Below, piece after piece: positions 12,820 to 20,126 of a stretch of 34,462 nt of DNA. Source of the stretch: an uncultured Marmoricola sp. (GTDB taxonomy: Bacteria; Actinomycetota; Actinomycetes; Propionibacteriales; Nocardioidaceae). Where the stretch lies: assembly GCF_943913695.1 (NCBI RefSeq), contig NZ_CALTZE010000022.1, positions 1 through 34,462 of the forward strand. The letters run 5' to 3'. The notes beneath the pieces are model-generated. The model was given only the letters and a program-made list of their open reading frames with translations, was not told the DNA's origin and made no database searches. Position 1 is the first letter of the stretch; each line of letters begins with the position of its first letter. Both the position numbers and the translations under genes were made by a program.

Positions 12820-15429
12820 ATGCATGGCGGGGTGAAGTTCTACCGCGGCGGCGCGAAGCCCGCGCGCAACTACGTCGAGAAGGATTGCGCGCGCTACGAC
12901 GACTACTACCTCGTCGACGGCGACGGAATCGCGATGCGCTTCGTCGCCGACGCCCGGCCAGATGGGGAGTTCGCTGTGGAGGAGAAGCAGGGCATGGACG
13001 GTGACGCCTACGAGAGCTGGGTTGCCGGGCTGGTCGTCGAGACCGGCCAGCCGAAGGGCCGCCTGCGGAAGGGGCCGGACGGGCTGCGATTCGTCGAGAT
13101 CACCGTGAACGGGCCCAAGAGCTGGTCGCTCGCCGCCGCTCTCGACCCGGCTGCCTCCGCAGCGCTGGACGCCGCTCAGGAGAGGGCCGCTCGGCAGATC
13201 ATCAGCTACGTCGCCGAGCACGCCACGACCCGCGTCGGTCCGTGTGGTCGACAGGTGCAGGTGCCGGTCGAGCAGATCGAGGCTGCGGTTATCCGCCATC
13301 ACACGTCACGGGCAGGAGATCCCCATCGCCACCTGCACCTCCAGATCAACGCGCGGGTGTTCGCCCAAGGCGCCTGGCGCGGCCTGCACTCGGTCGGCGT
13401 GCGGGACATGATCGAGGCCATCAACGGCATCGGGCATGCCGCGGTCGCGACTGACCCCGAGTTCCGAACTGCGCTCGCTCGGGCGGGCTTCACCATGGAT
13501 TCGGACGACGGCGAGCTCAACCAGCTGGCGCCTTTCGTCGGTGTCTTCAGCGCCAGGGCCGCGCAGATCCGACGCAACGTGGACCGCTACGAAGCTGCAT
13601 GGCGGGAAGAGCATCCTGGCGAGGAGCCCGGACCACGGCAGCGCGAGACATGGGACCGCAGGGCATGGGTCGAGGACCGACCAGACGAGGTGATTCGCCG
13701 ACGCGACGCTGACATCGTCGCGCGGTGGAACGACGAGCTGCGCAGACTCGGGTACGTGGATCCGAGTGGCCCTGCGTCGCTGACGTCGCCGCGAGTCGGC
13801 GACCTCGATCGAGACTCGGCCGTCGACCTCCTCCTGTCGCGCCTCGGGGCGAAGCGGTCGTCCTGGAACGGCTCGGACATCCGCGGGCAGGTCGAGATCC
13901 TGCTCGCGCAGGTCGGGTTCGTGGTGGAGGCCGGTGTCCAGATCGAGCTTGCCGAGGACCTGGCGTCGAGGGCCGCGGCGCGTTGCACGCCGCTGCTGCG
14001 GCGCCCCGACGTCCCCGAACACGTCAGGGCGCTGACGTCCCAATCCGTGCTCGCCGTGGAGACCGAGATCCTGCAGCGGCTCCTGTGCCGATCGGCGCCA
14101 GCCGAGCCTGCGCGCCTACATCGCGGCACCCTGCAGCGGCTGTCACCGGGGCAGGCGCGGGTCGTCGCTGCTCTCGCCGGCCGCAGTCCGCTGATCGTCA
14201 TCGAGGGCGCCGCCGGTGCCGGGAAGACGACGGCGCTCGATGCCGTACGTTCACACCTGGCGATGCACGGTCGTCGGCTGCTGGTCGTGGCGCCGACGTT
14301 GAAGGCAGCCGAGGTCGCCGCGCGCGAGACCGGCGCAGAGGGTAGCTCCGCCGCTCGGTTGATCCATCACCACGGCTGGCGCTGGGACTCCGATGGTCAC
14401 TGGTCTCGTCAGGTCTCGGAACCCGCGCCAGCGGCGCGGCTGCGTCGGGGCGATCTTCTGCTGGTCGACGAGGCCGGGATGGTCGATCAGGACACCGCAC
14501 TCGCATTGCTCACGATCGCTGACGAGGCCGGTGCTCGGATCGCCTTCATGGGCGATCGTCACCAACTGCCTGCCGTCGGTCGGGGCGGTGTGCTGGATCA
14601 CGCCGTCGCATGGGCGCACCCGACCGCGGTGGTCACCATGAACGAGGTGCATCGGTTCGCCGATCCGCAATACGCGACGCTCAGCCTGCGGATGCGTGAA
14701 GGTCGTGAGGCCGAGGACGTGTTCGACCGGCTGGTCGAGCGCGGGCAGATCGTCGTACACGCCTCAGATGCGGACCGGACCGCGACACTCGCCGTCGCCG
14801 GCGCGGGCGGTGCGCTGGTCGTCGCCGAAACCCGTGAGCAGGTCGCCGCTCTCAACTACGCCATCAGAGAACGACGCGATTCCGACTCGACCGCGCTCGT
14901 CACAAGCCGCGGCGAGCAGATCGGGCTCGGCGATCGAGTCGCCACGCGCCGCAACGACCCCGAGCTCGGAGTGAGCAACCGTCAGACCTGGACGGTCGTT
15001 GGCATCGGAGATGACGGAAGCCTGGTCCTCCACTCCCCCGGCCGGCGGCGCGACCGGGACCTTCCCGCGGCCTACGTCAATGAGCACGTCGAACTGGCCT
15101 ACGCGACCACCATCCACGGCGCCCAAGGCGAGACCGTCGACCACGCCCACCTCTCCATCGGGGACTCAACCAGAGCCGCCGCGGCGTACGTCGCCATGAC
15201 GCGAGGACGGCAGAGCAACGTCGCCCACCTCGTCGCCGAGTCGGTCGAGGACGCCCGCAAGCAGTGGACGGCGGTGTTCAGCCGCGACCGTGCCGACCTC
15301 GGGCCCGCGCACGCTCGACGCCAGGCCATCGACGCGATTGACCGCTCCGGTGGCGCCGCCACGCCACGACTGCCCTCCCAGGGATCGCCGTTCCCGACAT
15401 CGGCTTCGAATCGCAGCCTCAGCTTGTGA
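12820..15429 (+). CDS. MobF-type conjugative relaxase (TrwC/TraI-like relaxase-helicase)
   Basis: An 869-residue protein. The N-terminal relaxase domain (about 1-330) has the nicking-tyrosine candidates D-D-Y-Y-L (27-31), N-G-P-K-S-W-S and the metal-binding three-His motif in GDPHRHLHLQIN (166-177). The C-terminal half is a superfamily I helicase: Walker A G-A-A-G-A-G-K-T-T (about 462-470), L-L-V-D-E-A-G-M-V (Walker B), G-D-R-H-Q-L-P-A-V and the UvrD-type end A-T-T-I-H-G-A-Q-G and V-A-M-T-R-G-R. It would nick one strand at oriT and unwind it during transfer. The ATG at 12820 has GGAGG 11 bases upstream; TTG at 12787 is an upstream alternative. No transfer-pore or coupling-protein gene accompanies it. 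Confidence 0.92.
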   Translation: MHGGVKFYRGGAKPARNYVEKDCARYDDYYLVDGDGIAMRFVADARPDGEFAVEEKQGMDGDAYESWVAGLVVETGQPKGRLRKGPDGLRFVEITVNGPKSWSLAAALDPAASAALDAAQERAARQIISYVAEHATTRVGPCGRQVQVPVEQIEAAVIRHHTSRAGDPHRHLHLQINARVFAQGAWRGLHSVGVRDMIEAINGIGHAAVATDPEFRTALARAGFTMDSDDGELNQLAPFVGVFSARAAQIRRNVDRYEAAWREEHPGEEPGPRQRETWDRRAWVEDRPDEVIRRRDADIVARWNDELRRLGYVDPSGPASLTSPRVGDLDRDSAVDLLLSRLGAKRSSWNGSDIRGQVEILLAQVGFVVEAGVQIELAEDLASRAAARCTPLLRRPDVPEHVRALTSQSVLAVETEILQRLLCRSAPAEPARLHRGTLQRLSPGQARVVAALAGRSPLIVIEGAAGAGKTTALDAVRSHLAMHGRRLLVVAPTLKAAEVAARETGAEGSSAARLIHHHGWRWDSDGHWSRQVSEPAPAARLRRGDLLLVDEAGMVDQDTALALLTIADEAGARIAFMGDRHQLPAVGRGGVLDHAVAWAHPTAVVTMNEVHRFADPQYATLSLRMREGREAEDVFDRLVERGQIVVHASDADRTATLAVAGAGGALVVAETREQVAALNYAIRERRDSDSTALVTSRGEQIGLGDRVATRRNDPELGVSNRQTWTVVGIGDDGSLVLHSPGRRRDRDLPAAYVNEHVELAYATTIHGAQGETVDHAHLSIGDSTRAAAAYVAMTRGRQSNVAHLVAESVEDARKQWTAVFSRDRADLGPAHARRQAIDAIDRSGGAATPRLPSQGSPFPTSASNRSLSL

Positions 15430-16066
15430 CTCTCAAGTCTGGTCTCCGCCGTCGCCTCTTCGGCGGCCAAGGGAGCCCAATCTCGTTCGCCATCCAGGCA
15501 CTGAAGTCACCGGGGTCGTACGGCGGCCCGTCCTGAGACTCGGTCGCCTCGTCAATCAGCGGTTGCCACGCCTCGCGGACGGCGTCAGACAATCTCATCT
15601 TGGGCCAGGACTGGATCAACAACAGGGCGTCCACCGAGTCGGCGATCATCTGGCCGACCCCGGCCTGGAGGACCAACTCGTAGTAGTCGATGCGCTCCTC
15701 CTCCTTGGAGAGGTCCCAGATCCGAGTGCTCTCCGTCCACTCGGTGGTGACCTCCGCGGGAAACACGTGCTTCAACACCTCCATCCGCGCGAAGCACTTC
15801 GGGAACGGCACCGACGGAAGGCGATCGGGGAGCACGAAGGAGAGACCCGTGGGGTCGTCGATCCGCTCGAAGAAGATCATCGGCTTCACGGTCAGCTCGG
15901 CGTTCGCCGCGTCGAGCAGCCGCTCGACCACGTCGAGCGTCGGCGACTTCCTGCGCGACTCATATTCCGACACCGACGACTGCTGTGTCCGCGCTCGCGC
16001 CGCAAGACGGCCCTGCGAGAGGCCCGCCGCCCGGCGGTCCACTTCAATCACCGTCCTCGGCGCCAC
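15419..16066 (-). CDS. XRE-family helix-turn-helix regulator with a C-terminal domain of unknown function
   Basis: A 215-residue protein. Residues about 8-60 form a classic XRE/Cro DNA-binding domain (DRRAAGLSQGRLAARARTQQ, then S-V-S-E-Y-E-S-R-R-K-S-P-T-L). The C-terminal part (70-200) contains I-F-F-E-R-I-D-D-P and a long helical stretch with LVLQAGVGQMIADSVDALL; I do not recognise it. It reads divergently from the excisionase and integrase genes, the usual place for an element repressor, so it may control excision or mobilization (inference). The GTG start at 16066 appears leaderless, with GATAAT six bases upstream. Its 3' end overlaps the relaxase end by 11 bases, tail to tail. Confidence 0.75.
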   Translation of the reverse strand: MAPRTVIEVDRRAAGLSQGRLAARARTQQSSVSEYESRRKSPTLDVVERLLDAANAELTVKPMIFFERIDDPTGLSFVLPDRLPSVPFPKCFARMEVLKHVFPAEVTTEWTESTRIWDLSKEEERIDYYELVLQAGVGQMIADSVDALLLIQSWPKMRLSDAVREAWQPLIDEATESQDGPPYDPGDFSAWMANEIGLPWPPKRRRRRPDLRVTS

Positions 16067-16072
16067 CAGTCA

Positions 16073-16078
16073 ATTATC
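16073..16078 (-). promoter_or_regulatory. -10 element of the XRE regulator gene (leaderless)
   Basis: GATAAT on the minus strand ends 6 bases before the GTG at 16066, so transcription would begin at or next to the start codon. There is no ribosome-binding site. Leaderless starts are common in actinobacteria. No convincing -35 box is visible. Confidence 0.5.
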
Positions 16079-16173
16079 GCTCATCATCGATTGGTTCGAC
16101 GTGCGCACCTCTCCTGTGGAGCCGGAGAGACCGGCCCGCGACCCACGGGGCCGCCCTCCACGAGGAGCACGAC

Positions 16174-16416
16174 ATGACCGCTTCACCGCACAGCCCGGAC
16201 GACAACCGTCGGATCAGGAACAGCCTCGGCGACGAGATGCTCACGCTCCAGGAGACCTGCATCCTCCTCCGCGAGCCCGAGGGAACGCTGCGCTACTGGC
16301 GCCACAAAGGCTGCGGTCCGCGCAGCTTCAAGGTCGGCCGCCACGTCCGGTACTGGAAGTCCGACATCGTCCTTTGGCTCTCAGAGCAGACCCGTCGTCC
16401 ACAGGAAGACGACTGA
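16174..16416 (+). CDS. AlpA/excisionase-like MerR-type DNA-binding protein
   Basis: An 80-residue protein with the small winged-helix layout of excisionases: L-T-L-Q-E-T-C-I-L-L-R-E-P-E-G-T-L-R-Y-W-R-H (about 23-45), then G-P-R-S-F-K-V-G-R-H-V-R-Y-W-K-S-D-I-V-L-W-L (48-69). This helix-turn-helix plus wing binds element ends and steers the integrase toward excision in related mobile elements. The ATG at 16174 follows GAGGAG at 9-base spacing; the frame is open further upstream but has no ribosome site there. It lies 61 bases before the integrase gene, the typical xis-int order. Confidence 0.85.
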   Translation: MTASPHSPDDNRRIRNSLGDEMLTLQETCILLREPEGTLRYWRHKGCGPRSFKVGRHVRYWKSDIVLWLSEQTRRPQEDD

Positions 16417-16427
16417 TCCGCGAGCCC

Positions 16428-16457
16428 GGCCGGCCGTCGTGCTCACGATGGCCGGCC
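16428..16457 (+). terminator. Hairpin between excisionase and integrase genes
   Basis: Arms 16428-16440 and 16445-16457 pair over 13 bases with one mismatch and a GCTC loop. It begins 11 bases past the excisionase stop and ends 20 bases before the integrase ATG. It could be a terminator or attenuator that sets the integrase level below that of the excisionase. Confidence 0.45.
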
Positions 16458-16477
16458 ACCCGCGGAAGGAGGACGAC

Positions 16478-17587
16478 ATGGCAGGCAGCATCGCGAAGCG
16501 ACCGGACGGGCGCTGGCGTGCCCGCTATCGCGACGACACCGGCCGCGAGCGGGCGCGCCACTTCGCGCGAAAGGTCGACGCTGCTGCATGGCTCGACGAG
16601 GTGACGTCGACCCTGCAGACGGGAACCTACGTAAACCCGCGAGCAGGTCGGGTCACCTTCCAGCAGTTCTACGACGGCTGGGCGCCGCGGCAACTGTGGC
16701 TGCCGTCGACACGGGCCAACGCCGACCTTGCGGTCGGGTCCGTCGAGTTCGGCGACCTGCCGATGAAGGCGATCCGACGCGCCCACATCGAGACCTGGGT
16801 GAAGGCGATGTCGGCGAAGTGGGCGCCAACGACCATCAAGACGCGATTCGTGATCGTCCGTTCCGTCTTCCGTGCCGCTGTCGCCGACCGGGTCATCGCG
16901 GCCGACCCGACCATCGGCGTCGCGCTCCCCCGGCGGCGCAAGGCCGAGGCTGCTATGCGGATCCCGACGGTCAAGCAGGTCGGCCGGTTGCTGGTGCATT
17001 CAGACAGCACCCGGGTATCGACCCGCCACGGGTTTCGCGCGTACGTTGCGCTCTGCGCGTTCGCCGGCCTCCGAAAGGGCGAGGCGGCGGGAGTCCAGGT
17101 CGGCGACATCGACTTCGCGCTCCGCCGCCTGACCGTGTCGCGACAGTTGCAGCGGGACGGCTCGACGTTCGTCGCCCGGCTCCCGAAGTACGGCTCGGAG
17201 CGCGTCGTGCACCTGCCCGACGACCTTGTGGAGATGCTTCGCCAGCACATCGAGCGGTTCCTGCCCGAGGAGCCGCCGCCAGACGCGTGGTTATTCACCG
17301 TCGGCGATGGACCGATGTACGACAACGACGTCGACTGGCGTTGGCGTGCGACCCGGACGTCGGCCGGACTGCCGCATGTGCGCCTCCACGACCTGCGGCA
17401 CTTCTACGCCTCCGGCTTGATCGCTGCGGGTTGTGATGTCGTCACCGTCCAGCGAGCGCTCGGGCACTCATCGGCAACCACCACGCTGAACACCTACAGC
17501 CATCTGTGGCCGACCGCGGAGGACCGGACGCGGGCCGCGGCTGCGGACCTGATGAATCAGGCACTCAATCCAACGTCACGAGGTTGA
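16478..17587 (+). CDS. int: Tyrosine recombinase / integrase
   Basis: A 369-residue phage-type integrase that would recombine attP with the menB 3' end. The N-terminal region (about 1-60, S-I-A-K-R-P-D-G-R-W-R-A-R-Y-R-D) is the arm-binding domain, about 65-150 is the SAM-like core-binding domain, and about 170-360 is the catalytic domain. The catalytic residues are visible: Arg in F-A-G-L-R-K-G-E (about 199), H-x-x-R in LHDLRHFYASGL (about 304-307), His in L-G-H-S-S-A (about 330) and the nucleophile Tyr in N-T-Y-S-H-L (about 340). The ATG at 16478 has GGAGG close upstream; the in-frame start at 16439 lies inside a hairpin and is unlikely. The 3' end overlaps the SecB-like gene convergently by 23 bases. 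Confidence 0.95.
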   Translation: MAGSIAKRPDGRWRARYRDDTGRERARHFARKVDAAAWLDEVTSTLQTGTYVNPRAGRVTFQQFYDGWAPRQLWLPSTRANADLAVGSVEFGDLPMKAIRRAHIETWVKAMSAKWAPTTIKTRFVIVRSVFRAAVADRVIAADPTIGVALPRRRKAEAAMRIPTVKQVGRLLVHSDSTRVSTRHGFRAYVALCAFAGLRKGEAAGVQVGDIDFALRRLTVSRQLQRDGSTFVARLPKYGSERVVHLPDDLVEMLRQHIERFLPEEPPPDAWLFTVGDGPMYDNDVDWRWRATRTSAGLPHVRLHDLRHFYASGLIAAGCDVVTVQRALGHSSATTTLNTYSHLWPTAEDRTRAAAADLMNQALNPTSRG

Positions 17588-18089
17588 GATCAACGCTCTC
17601 GGGGTCATCCTCGCTGACAAATAGATCGTCTTGATGCGTCAGGACGTCCAACGTGTAAGTGGGCCAACCCGCTGCGACGACCGCCGTTTGGATATGGGCC
17701 CGTGCGTACGGATGCAGCGTCATCACCCCGACCTTCACAGCGAAGGCTCGGACCGCGTCGTCGTTCAGTGTCTGCGGCTCCTCGATGTGCCATTGCCCGT
17801 GTAGGACAACACTGCTGCGCCAACCTTCCGCAGGAAGGTCGCCTGCCGAATCGTCCGCACCCTCAGGGCGGCGCAGCGCGTCGACGTTGTACGTCGTCTT
17901 CACGTCCACCGACTGTGAGCGCCGACCGACACTCACATCGATGCCAGCCGAGACAACGATGCCCTGAAGCACTTCGTCGTCCGGTGTCGTCGACCAGAAA
18001 CGGGATTCTTGGGTTCGAACCAACAACCCCGGGAGCAAGCGAGCCACGACCTGGCTCGCCAGCTCCGCGACTTCATCGCGTGAGGTCAT
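17565..18089 (-). CDS. SecB-like chaperone of a toxin-antitoxin-chaperone (TAC) module
   Basis: A 174-residue protein, slightly longer than SecB and close to the size of the M. tuberculosis TAC chaperone Rv1957. The C-terminal half, with A-F-A-V-K-V-G-V-M-T-L-H-P-Y-A-R-A-H-I-Q-T and Y-T-L-D-V-L, fits the SecB-fold signature (F-x-L-x-P-Y-x-R, then P-x-L-x-L). In TAC systems the chaperone holds the antitoxin in a folded, protected form, so loss of chaperone function frees the toxin. The start overlaps the antitoxin stop (ATGA, 18086-18089), and it is third in the order toxin-antitoxin-chaperone, as in M. tuberculosis. Similarity is judged by eye; the N-terminal half is divergent. Confidence 0.68.
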   Translation of the reverse strand: MTSRDEVAELASQVVARLLPGLLVRTQESRFWSTTPDDEVLQGIVVSAGIDVSVGRRSQSVDVKTTYNVDALRRPEGADDSAGDLPAEGWRSSVVLHGQWHIEEPQTLNDDAVRAFAVKVGVMTLHPYARAHIQTAVVAAGWPTYTLDVLTHQDDLFVSEDDPESVDLNLVTLD

Positions 18090-18475
18090 GAAGCAGCTTC
18101 GTGCCGTACAAGATGAAGGCTGCTGCCCGTGCGCGTGTAACGGGCACCAGGTGCGATCCAGCCTGTTCCACCTACAACCTCAACATGCCGTTGTGGCCGC
18201 TGCTGGGCGAGATCCTGCACATCGAAACGGAGGCGGTAGCCGAGTTCGTGAAGCATTGCTCCGAGGGTCCGCACCGTCAGGTTTCGCTTGCCGTTGAGTC
18301 GCTGCGTGACCTCTGATCGGCTTACACCGAGGCGGTCCGCAAGTGTGCTCTTCTTGATCTGTCGGTCCTCGAGACATGCCGCCACGAGTTCGCTCGCCTC
18401 AAGCAGCGCGGTCTCCTCCGCCACCAGGCGGAGAGACTCGGGCGTCTCCTTGAACCAAGTTCCCATCGCGGTCAT
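18086..18475 (-). CDS. higA: HigA-like antitoxin with C-terminal extension
   Basis: A 129-residue protein. Residues about 25-85 form an XRE-type DNA-binding domain (K-K-S-T-L-A-D-R-L-G-V-S-R-S-E-V-T-Q-R-L-N-G). After it comes a tail of about 45 residues (from D-V-Q-D-L-A to the end, with a G-T-G-W-I-A-P-G segment). Chaperone-dependent HigA antitoxins carry such a tail, the chaperone-addiction region, which makes folding depend on the SecB-like partner; ordinary HigA proteins lack it. It should neutralise the adjacent toxin and repress the operon. Its ATG overlaps the toxin stop (ATGA, 18472-18475). Confidence 0.8.
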   Translation of the reverse strand: MTAMGTWFKETPESLRLVAEETALLEASELVAACLEDRQIKKSTLADRLGVSRSEVTQRLNGKRNLTVRTLGAMLHELGYRLRFDVQDLAQQRPQRHVEVVGGTGWIAPGARYTRTGSSLHLVRHEAAS

Positions 18476-18882
18476 GACCCAGTGCCTTCCTTGTAGATCG
18501 CCCGCGCCCTCGCAACTTCCTTGGCGACCTGATTCTTCTTCGGTTTGAGCGTGCCGTGCGTGACGAACAGTTGCCGGTCGCCCGGAGAGAAATCGACCAC
18601 GTACACCCGCAGGTTGAGGCTCACATGCTTGATCTCATCTACTCGCGGAACACCCTTGCGCGGGTCCGCTTCATCCAGCTTGTTGAACGCCTCCGGCGAC
18701 CGGAGCCATCCCTGTTCGGCGAGCACCCGGAAGCGAGCCGCGATGCCCGCCTGCTGTCGCGTGTTCAGCCCCGTCAGCCACTCAACTGCCGGGCAAGCAC
18801 CATCCGGCAGCCGGATCGCGAAGATCTGCAACTTCGTCGACGGCGTGCCAGCAAGATGCTCATGGCGTACATGTTTAGCCAT
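18472..18882 (-). CDS. higB: HigB/Gp49-like ribosome-dependent mRNA interferase toxin
   Basis: A 136-residue RelE-fold toxin of the HigB/Gp49 (PF05973) type. Typical features are A-V-E-W-L-T-G-L, F-N-K-L-D-E-A, E-I-K-H-V-S-L-N-L-R-V-Y-V-V-D-F (core strands with a conserved Arg) and the C-terminal F-V-T-H-G-T-L-K-P-K-K-N-Q helix that is the family hallmark. Toxins of this group cleave mRNA on ribosomes. It is the first gene of the higB-higA-chaperone operon; toxin-first order is characteristic of higBA. The ATG at 18882 has no ribosome site and lies inside a short inverted repeat that may be the operator. Confidence 0.85.
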   Translation of the reverse strand: MAKHVRHEHLAGTPSTKLQIFAIRLPDGACPAVEWLTGLNTRQQAGIAARFRVLAEQGWLRSPEAFNKLDEADPRKGVPRVDEIKHVSLNLRVYVVDFSPGDRQLFVTHGTLKPKKNQVAKEVARARAIYKEGTGS

Positions 18883-18890
18883 ATCTAAAC
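18873..18890. promoter_or_regulatory. Inverted repeat over the higB start (candidate HigA operator)
   Basis: GTTTAG (18873-18878) and CTAAAC (18885-18890) are perfect 6-bp arms with a 6-bp spacer that covers the higB start codon. HigA antitoxins bind short palindromes in their own promoters. No Shine-Dalgarno sequence precedes the ATG, so the message may be leaderless with the operator across the transcription start. Confidence 0.45.
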
Positions 18891-19036
18891 AGGTTTCAAG
18901 TCCTCGGCACTAATTACAACGGTGTAGTTGCCATCGTCACGGACTCAACATGGTCGCAGCACAAGCGCCGAGCCGCCACTCTCGCGCGCCTGACAACGGC
19001 TCGGGTCACCGGTCGAGTGAGACCAACTGCCGGCGT

Positions 19037-19103
19037 GTCCGCGCACAGGCACTCATTGGCTCTCGCCGACCTCTGGCGGACATTCTGCGGACCAGACGCG
19101 GAC
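19037..19103. repeat. GCGGAC repeats near attR (candidate arm-type sites)
   Basis: GCGGAC occurs at 19076-19081, 19087-19092 and 19098-19103, in exact 11-bp steps, and once inverted (GTCCGC) at 19037-19042. Two copies with the same 11-bp step lie near attL (5461-5477). The array ends 43 bases from the attR core. It fits helically phased recombinase or excisionase sites. No gene is supported in 18891-19146. Confidence 0.45.
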
Positions 19104-19146
19104 TTCGGCGCCCCAACCCTCGCCTGACCTGCGGAAACGCGTCAGA

Positions 19147-19162
19147 TCAGTAGTACCAGGGG
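19147..19162. repeat. attR: 16-bp core repeat inside the menB 3' end
   Basis: TCAGTAGTACCAGGGG, identical to 5313-5328. Read on the minus strand it is the PWYY codons and TGA of menB, so integration at this point leaves the protein sequence unchanged. Sequence beyond the core differs between the two copies on both sides, which marks the core limits. Confidence 0.85.
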
Positions 19163-20082
19163 TACGCCGACCAGTCGGGCTCGCGCTTCTCGAGGAACTG
19201 GTCGCGGCCCTCGGCGGCCTCGTCGGTCATGTAGGCCAGGCGGGTGGTCTCGCCGGCGAAGAGCTGCTGGCCGACCAGGCCGTCGTCGATGGCGTTGAAG
19301 GCGTACTTGAGCATCCGCTGGGCCGTCGGGCTCTTGCCGTTGACCAGGCGGCCCCACTCCAGGCCGACCTGCTCGAGCTCGGCGTGGGGGACGGCGCGGT
19401 TGACGGTGCCCATCGCGACGCCCTCGGCGGCGTCGTAGGTCTGGCCGAGGAAGAAGATCTCGCGAGCGCGCTTCTGGCCCACCTGGCGGGCGAGGTAGGC
19501 CGAGCCGAAGCCGGCGTCGAAGCTCCCCACGTCGGCGTCGGTCTGCTTGAAGCGGGCCTCCTCGGCGCTGGCCAGCGTGAGGTCACAGACCACGTGGAGC
19601 GAGTGGCCGCCGCCGGCGGTCCACCCCGGCACCAGGCAGATCACGACCTTGGGCATAAAGCGGATCAGCCGCTGCACCTCCAGGATGTGCAGCCGCCCGA
19701 GCCGGGCCTTGTCGGCCGGGGTGCGGGCGTCCTCCCGATCGGCACCGGTGCCGTGCTCGTACTGGTAGCCCGAACGGCCGCGGATGCGCTGGTCGCCGCC
19801 GGTGCAGAAGGCCCACTTGCCGTGCCGCTCGGCGGGGCCGTTGCCGGTGAGCAGCACGCAGCCGACGTCGGCCGACGTACGCGCGTGGTCGAGCACGCGC
19901 AGCAGCTCGTCGACGGTGTGGGGCCGGAAGGCGTTGAGCACGTCGGGCCGGTCGAAGGCGACGCGGACGGTGCCGTGGGCGCGGGCGCGGTGGTAGGTGA
20001 GGTCGGTCAGGTCCTCGAAGCCGGGTACGTCGTCCCACAGCTCGGGGTCGAAGATCTCGCTGACGCCGTCGATCGCGCTCAT
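19147..20082 (-). CDS. menB: 1,4-dihydroxy-2-naphthoyl-CoA synthase (MenB)
   Basis: A 311-residue crotonase-fold enzyme that closes the naphthoquinone ring of O-succinylbenzoyl-CoA in menaquinone synthesis. It shows D-R-P-D-V-L-N-A-F-R-P-H-T-V-D-E-L, C-T-G-G-D-Q-R-I-R-G-R-S-G-Y (the oxyanion and Tyr region typical of MenB), V-P-G-W-T-A-G-G-G-H-S-L-H-V-V-C-D-L-T-L, D-A-G-F-G-S-A-Y and the family's aromatic C-terminus P-W-Y-Y. The gene is intact: its last four codons and stop are the attR core of the integrated element. The start ATG at 20082 is preceded by TACAGT seven bases upstream and no ribosome site, so it may be leaderless. It diverges from the F420-type gene. Confidence 0.96.
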   Translation of the reverse strand: MSAIDGVSEIFDPELWDDVPGFEDLTDLTYHRARAHGTVRVAFDRPDVLNAFRPHTVDELLRVLDHARTSADVGCVLLTGNGPAERHGKWAFCTGGDQRIRGRSGYQYEHGTGADREDARTPADKARLGRLHILEVQRLIRFMPKVVICLVPGWTAGGGHSLHVVCDLTLASAEEARFKQTDADVGSFDAGFGSAYLARQVGQKRAREIFFLGQTYDAAEGVAMGTVNRAVPHAELEQVGLEWGRLVNGKSPTAQRMLKYAFNAIDDGLVGQQLFAGETTRLAYMTDEAAEGRDQFLEKREPDWSAYPWYY

Positions 20083-20126
20083 GGTGGGGACTGTAGAGGC
20101 GGGCCGGGAGGTGGCAGGCTGAGGGC

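Larger units (their letters stand above)
5313..19162. mobile_element. Integrative mobilizable element in the 3' end of menB
   Basis: About 13.85 kb lie between two identical 16-bp repeats, one of which is the menB 3' end. Inside are a tyrosine integrase (16478-17587) near the right end, an AlpA-like excisionase, an XRE regulator, a MobF relaxase, a type I RM operon with an ApeA-like HEPN gene, and a toxin-antitoxin-chaperone module. By eye, base composition in the cargo (notably 5500-7000 and 17600-19100) is less GC-rich than in the flanks. No type IV secretion, FtsK/TraB-type transfer or replication gene is seen, so self-transfer is unlikely and mobilization by a helper is inferred. Whether it still excises cannot be told from the sequence. 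Confidence 0.85.

Noticed and set aside
18891..18955. Coding-like stretch on the minus strand before higB, ending V-V-I-S-A-E-D-L-K-P-V then stop
   Set aside because: It reads like the end of a protein, but there is no start codon in its short frame (a stop lies just upstream). It may be a gene remnant at the element end; too little remains to call.
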